Shown here piece after piece: positions 6,090 to 7,991 of a stretch of DNA of 7,991 nucleotides. Source of the DNA: Armatimonadota bacterium (GTDB taxonomy: Bacteria; Sysuimicrobiota; Sysuimicrobiia; Sysuimicrobiales; Humicultoraceae). The notes under the pieces were generated by a model, which had not been told where the DNA came from, did not search any database, and worked only from the letters and a program-made list of their open reading frames with translations. The DNA lies in contig JACQHU010000171.1 in assembly GCA_016198805.1 (NCBI GenBank), positions 1 to 7,991 on the forward strand. The letters are read 5' to 3'. Position numbers and translations under genes: made by a program. Position 1 is the stretch's first letter. Every line of letters starts with the position of its first letter.

Positions 6090-7991
6090 GGGCGCCGACC
6101 GCGCCAGGGCCCGCCTCGTCCAGGTCGATCCACTCTCCACCTCACGCCACGTCGGCGGACCCAATTCCCGGCCGCCTTCGCCAATCCACTGAACGGCCAG
6201 ACGCGCCTTCGCGCCGGGTGACCCCGATCGGACCCGCGCGTCCAGCGCGTAGAGGACGCCTGGTTGCACGGGCATCTGGCCGGATGAGAATCCTGCGGCA
6301 GTCACTGTCTTCAGGTCCACCGACACCTCCGGTCCCCTGCGGCGGGGGCCGTCCGGGTGCCGGAGATCGAACAAGTAGTACTCGTCGGCGCCGTCTTCCA
6401 GGCGGGGACCCTCCTCCCAGAGCGCTTCGCGAGCGATCCAGCTGCCGGGCCCGCCCCAGCCGGCTGCGATCGGCACATACACGATCAGGTGGGTGAAGCC
6501 GGCCTGCGTCAGGATCGTCTGGATCTTGGCACCGGTGCGGGCCGTGCGGACAGCCCCGGCGAGCCCGCCGTATCCAATGCGGCCGTACCAGGACGCCGGC
6601 ACAAAGAACTGGCCGTACAGAAACGCCTTGTCCTCTCCGACACTGTAGATCCGTGCGGAGGGCGGCAGGGACCGGGCATACGCGGCCAGCGTGAAGCCGC
6701 TCAGGTAGCGATCCAGATAGGCGGTTCGAGTCATCGTCCGTGCCACGACGGGGTAGGGGAAGTATGCAGCACCGGGAGCGACCCAGGTGCCTGCGCCGAG
6801 GGAGAGGACCAGGGTCAGGATCAGGGCGGACACAAGAGGGCTGGGAGCGGCGGCAGATCGGGCGAAGACTCCTGCCGCCCCGATCAGCGCCGCAAGCGGC
6901 AGGGCCGGCAGGAAGTACCTGAGATACTGGGCAGTCAGAAACCAGATCAGCCCCGCCGCCGCCAGCACCCCCGCCACGAATCGCGGCACCTGACGTCGGG
7001 CGACTGCGAGCACCGCGGCTGGCACGAGGGTGAGGTAGACGATTCCGATGTTGCCGTCTTCCACAAACCGGCCCGGGAAGCGCGTCACGCGCCACGGGAG
7101 GAGGAGGAAATCCCACGGCGTGCTGCCCATGCCGAAGATGGCCGCGACGGAACCGGTCGTGCCAGAGCCTCCATACGGTCCCCGAAAGATCCCACCAAGC
7201 AGGGGAAACACGGGGTTTCCCGTCAACAGCCACGCCCTGACATACCAGAAGGCGCCGGTCGCCGCGACGCCGACGAGGAACGCCGTCAGCGCCAGCCACG
7301 GGCGTTCCGCGCTTCGGGTGCGGGCTACGCGCAGGAGAAACACCGCGACCAGCGGCGCTACCACGACGACGGCAGTGATCTTGACCCCGACTGCCGCCCC
7401 GGCCATGAGGCCGACGAGCAGCGCACGCCCCGCGCCGGGCCGACGGGAGTAGAGCACGAGCCCTGCCAGCATTCCGATCCCGAAGAGCATCGTCCACAGG
7501 TCGGTGTACGCCGATCCTCCGACCCACCAGACCAGCGGCGTTCCGGCGACCACCGCCGCAGCGGCCAGCCCGACCCGCGGGTTCCACATCCGGGCCCCGA
7601 CATCGTAGACAAGCAGGCTGGCGGCCACACCGGAGAAAACGTGCAAGAACTTGGGTACCGCCTCTCCGGGGAGCAGTACGTTGGCCATGGCGTAGAGGAG
7701 GTCCGCGTTGTGCTGAAAATAGCTCGCCGCGTTCTGCCGCATCTCGACGATCGCGCCGCGGGCTGCGAACTCGCGGGCAATCGGCAGGTGGGCCGTCAGG
7801 GCATCGTGGCGGACTTCCGGGGCTGCCGCGCCCACCAGCCCGATGAGGACCAGCGCCGCCAGGCCCCACCACCAGATGAGCGCAGGCTGCTCCGGGGCAG
7901 GTGATGGAGGGAACTCAGGAATCGCGCGAGGGCTGGCCGGGCCGCCGCGAGAAAGCGGGAAGAGGGCGAGGACGATCCCGGCCAGGACGGC
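6003..7991 (-). CDS. GT39/ArnT/PMT-like polytopic glycosyltransferase with C-terminal beta-sandwich-like domain, 5' partial
   Basis: This integral membrane protein probably transfers a sugar from a polyprenyl-phosphate donor on the outer face of the membrane. The frame ends at TAG (6003-6005) and is open to the right edge; a GTG at 7835 falls inside a hydrophobic segment (ALIWWWGLAALVLIGLVG), so the true start lies outside. After that helix comes an acidic loop, RHDALTAHLPIA (Asp codon 7803-7805), placed like the catalytic Asp loop of GT39/PMT enzymes. Many hydrophobic helices follow, with GSAYTDLWTMLF, a GLMAGAAVGVKITA helix typical of the family, and FWYVRAWLLTGNPVFPL (about 7200-7250). Transmembrane segments end near 6770. 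A soluble region follows with YSVGEDKAFLYGQF. The final 109 or so residues (about 6006-6332) look like an all-beta carbohydrate-binding or galactose-binding-like domain, with V-PGVLYALDARVRS early and VQFDALRFYEL at the end. It converges on, and overlaps by 87 nt, the UXS-like gene. Sugar and acceptor are unknown. Confidence 0.82.
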   Translation of the reverse strand, partial: AVLAGIVLALFPLSRGGPASPRAIPEFPPSPAPEQPALIWWWGLAALVLIGLVGAAAPEVRHDALTAHLPIAREFAARGAIVEMRQNAASYFQHNADLLYAMANVLLPGEAVPKFLHVFSGVAASLLVYDVGARMWNPRVGLAAAAVVAGTPLVWWVGGSAYTDLWTMLFGIGMLAGLVLYSRRPGAGRALLVGLMAGAAVGVKITAVVVVAPLVAVFLLRVARTRSAERPWLALTAFLVGVAATGAFWYVRAWLLTGNPVFPLLGGIFRGPYGGSGTTGSVAAIFGMGSTPWDFLLLPWRVTRFPGRFVEDGNIGIVYLTLVPAAVLAVARRQVPRFVAGVLAAAGLIWFLTAQYLRYFLPALPLAALIGAAGVFARSAAAPSPLVSALILTLVLSLGAGTWVAPGAAYFPYPVVARTMTRTAYLDRYLSGFTLAAYARSLPPSARIYSVGEDKAFLYGQFFVPASWYGRIGYGGLAGAVRTARTGAKIQTILTQAGFTHLIVYVPIAAGWGGPGSWIAREALWEEGPRLEDGADEYYLFDLRHPDGPRRRGPEVSVDLKTVTAAGFSSGQMPVQPGVLYALDARVRSGSPGAKARLAVQWIGEGGRELGPPTWREVESGSTWTRRALARSAPSGARHALVHLAPVGDGVQFDALRFYELR

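Noticed and set aside
6142..7872. A 576-codon minus-strand open frame overlapping the glycosyltransferase in another frame
   Set aside because: Its translation is Arg/Gly/Pro-rich and lacks the membrane helices seen in the chosen frame, so it is a shadow.
6357..7904. A 515-codon open frame on the plus strand antisense to the glycosyltransferase gene
   Set aside because: It is long but rich in Arg, Gly, Pro, Asp and Gln with no recognisable domain. The opposite strand shows clear membrane-protein features, so this is a GC-rich shadow frame.

Overview
The window is GC-rich (about 70% by eye), densely coding bacterial DNA. Genes abut or overlap by a few bases, GTG starts are used, and GGAGG-type ribosome binding sites precede two genes. 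The sequence does not name the organism. GC content and protein style fit several high-GC environmental lineages (Armatimonadota, Chloroflexota-like or related uncultured groups), but no marker gene is present and I do not commit to one.

Left part (1-4916, plus strand), apparently one transcription unit: the 3' end of a CcdA/DsbD-type membrane gene; two tandem, clearly duplicated secreted S41 (C-terminal processing protease-like) genes, joined stop-to-start and then by an ATGA overlap; and, 19 nt further on, a cytoplasmic ATPase of the ABC_ATPase family (COG3044, relative of trypanosome MRB1590) with an added acidic, repetitive C-terminal tail. Both S41 proteins keep the serine nucleophile. 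Both have alanine where CtpA-type enzymes carry the catalytic lysine, and both carry an Asp-Ser-His motif before the PDZ domain. They may therefore use a histidine-based mechanism like tricorn or IRBP-type S41 proteins, or be inactive.

Right part (5016-7991): after a 99-nt gap comes a plus-strand NAD-dependent sugar-nucleotide enzyme that closely matches UDP-glucuronate decarboxylase (UDP-xylose synthase). Its 3' end overlaps, tail to tail, a long minus-strand gene for a polytopic GT39/ArnT/PMT-like glycosyltransferase with a C-terminal beta-sandwich-like domain. That reading frame stays open to the right edge, so the gene is incomplete here. Together these two suggest envelope or exopolysaccharide glycosylation, but being convergent they are not one operon.

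I see no tRNA, rRNA, CRISPR array, insertion sequence or phage gene. No clearly undescribed multi-gene system is evident. The most distinctive items are the paired lysine-less S41 proteins and their association with the COG3044 ATPase.
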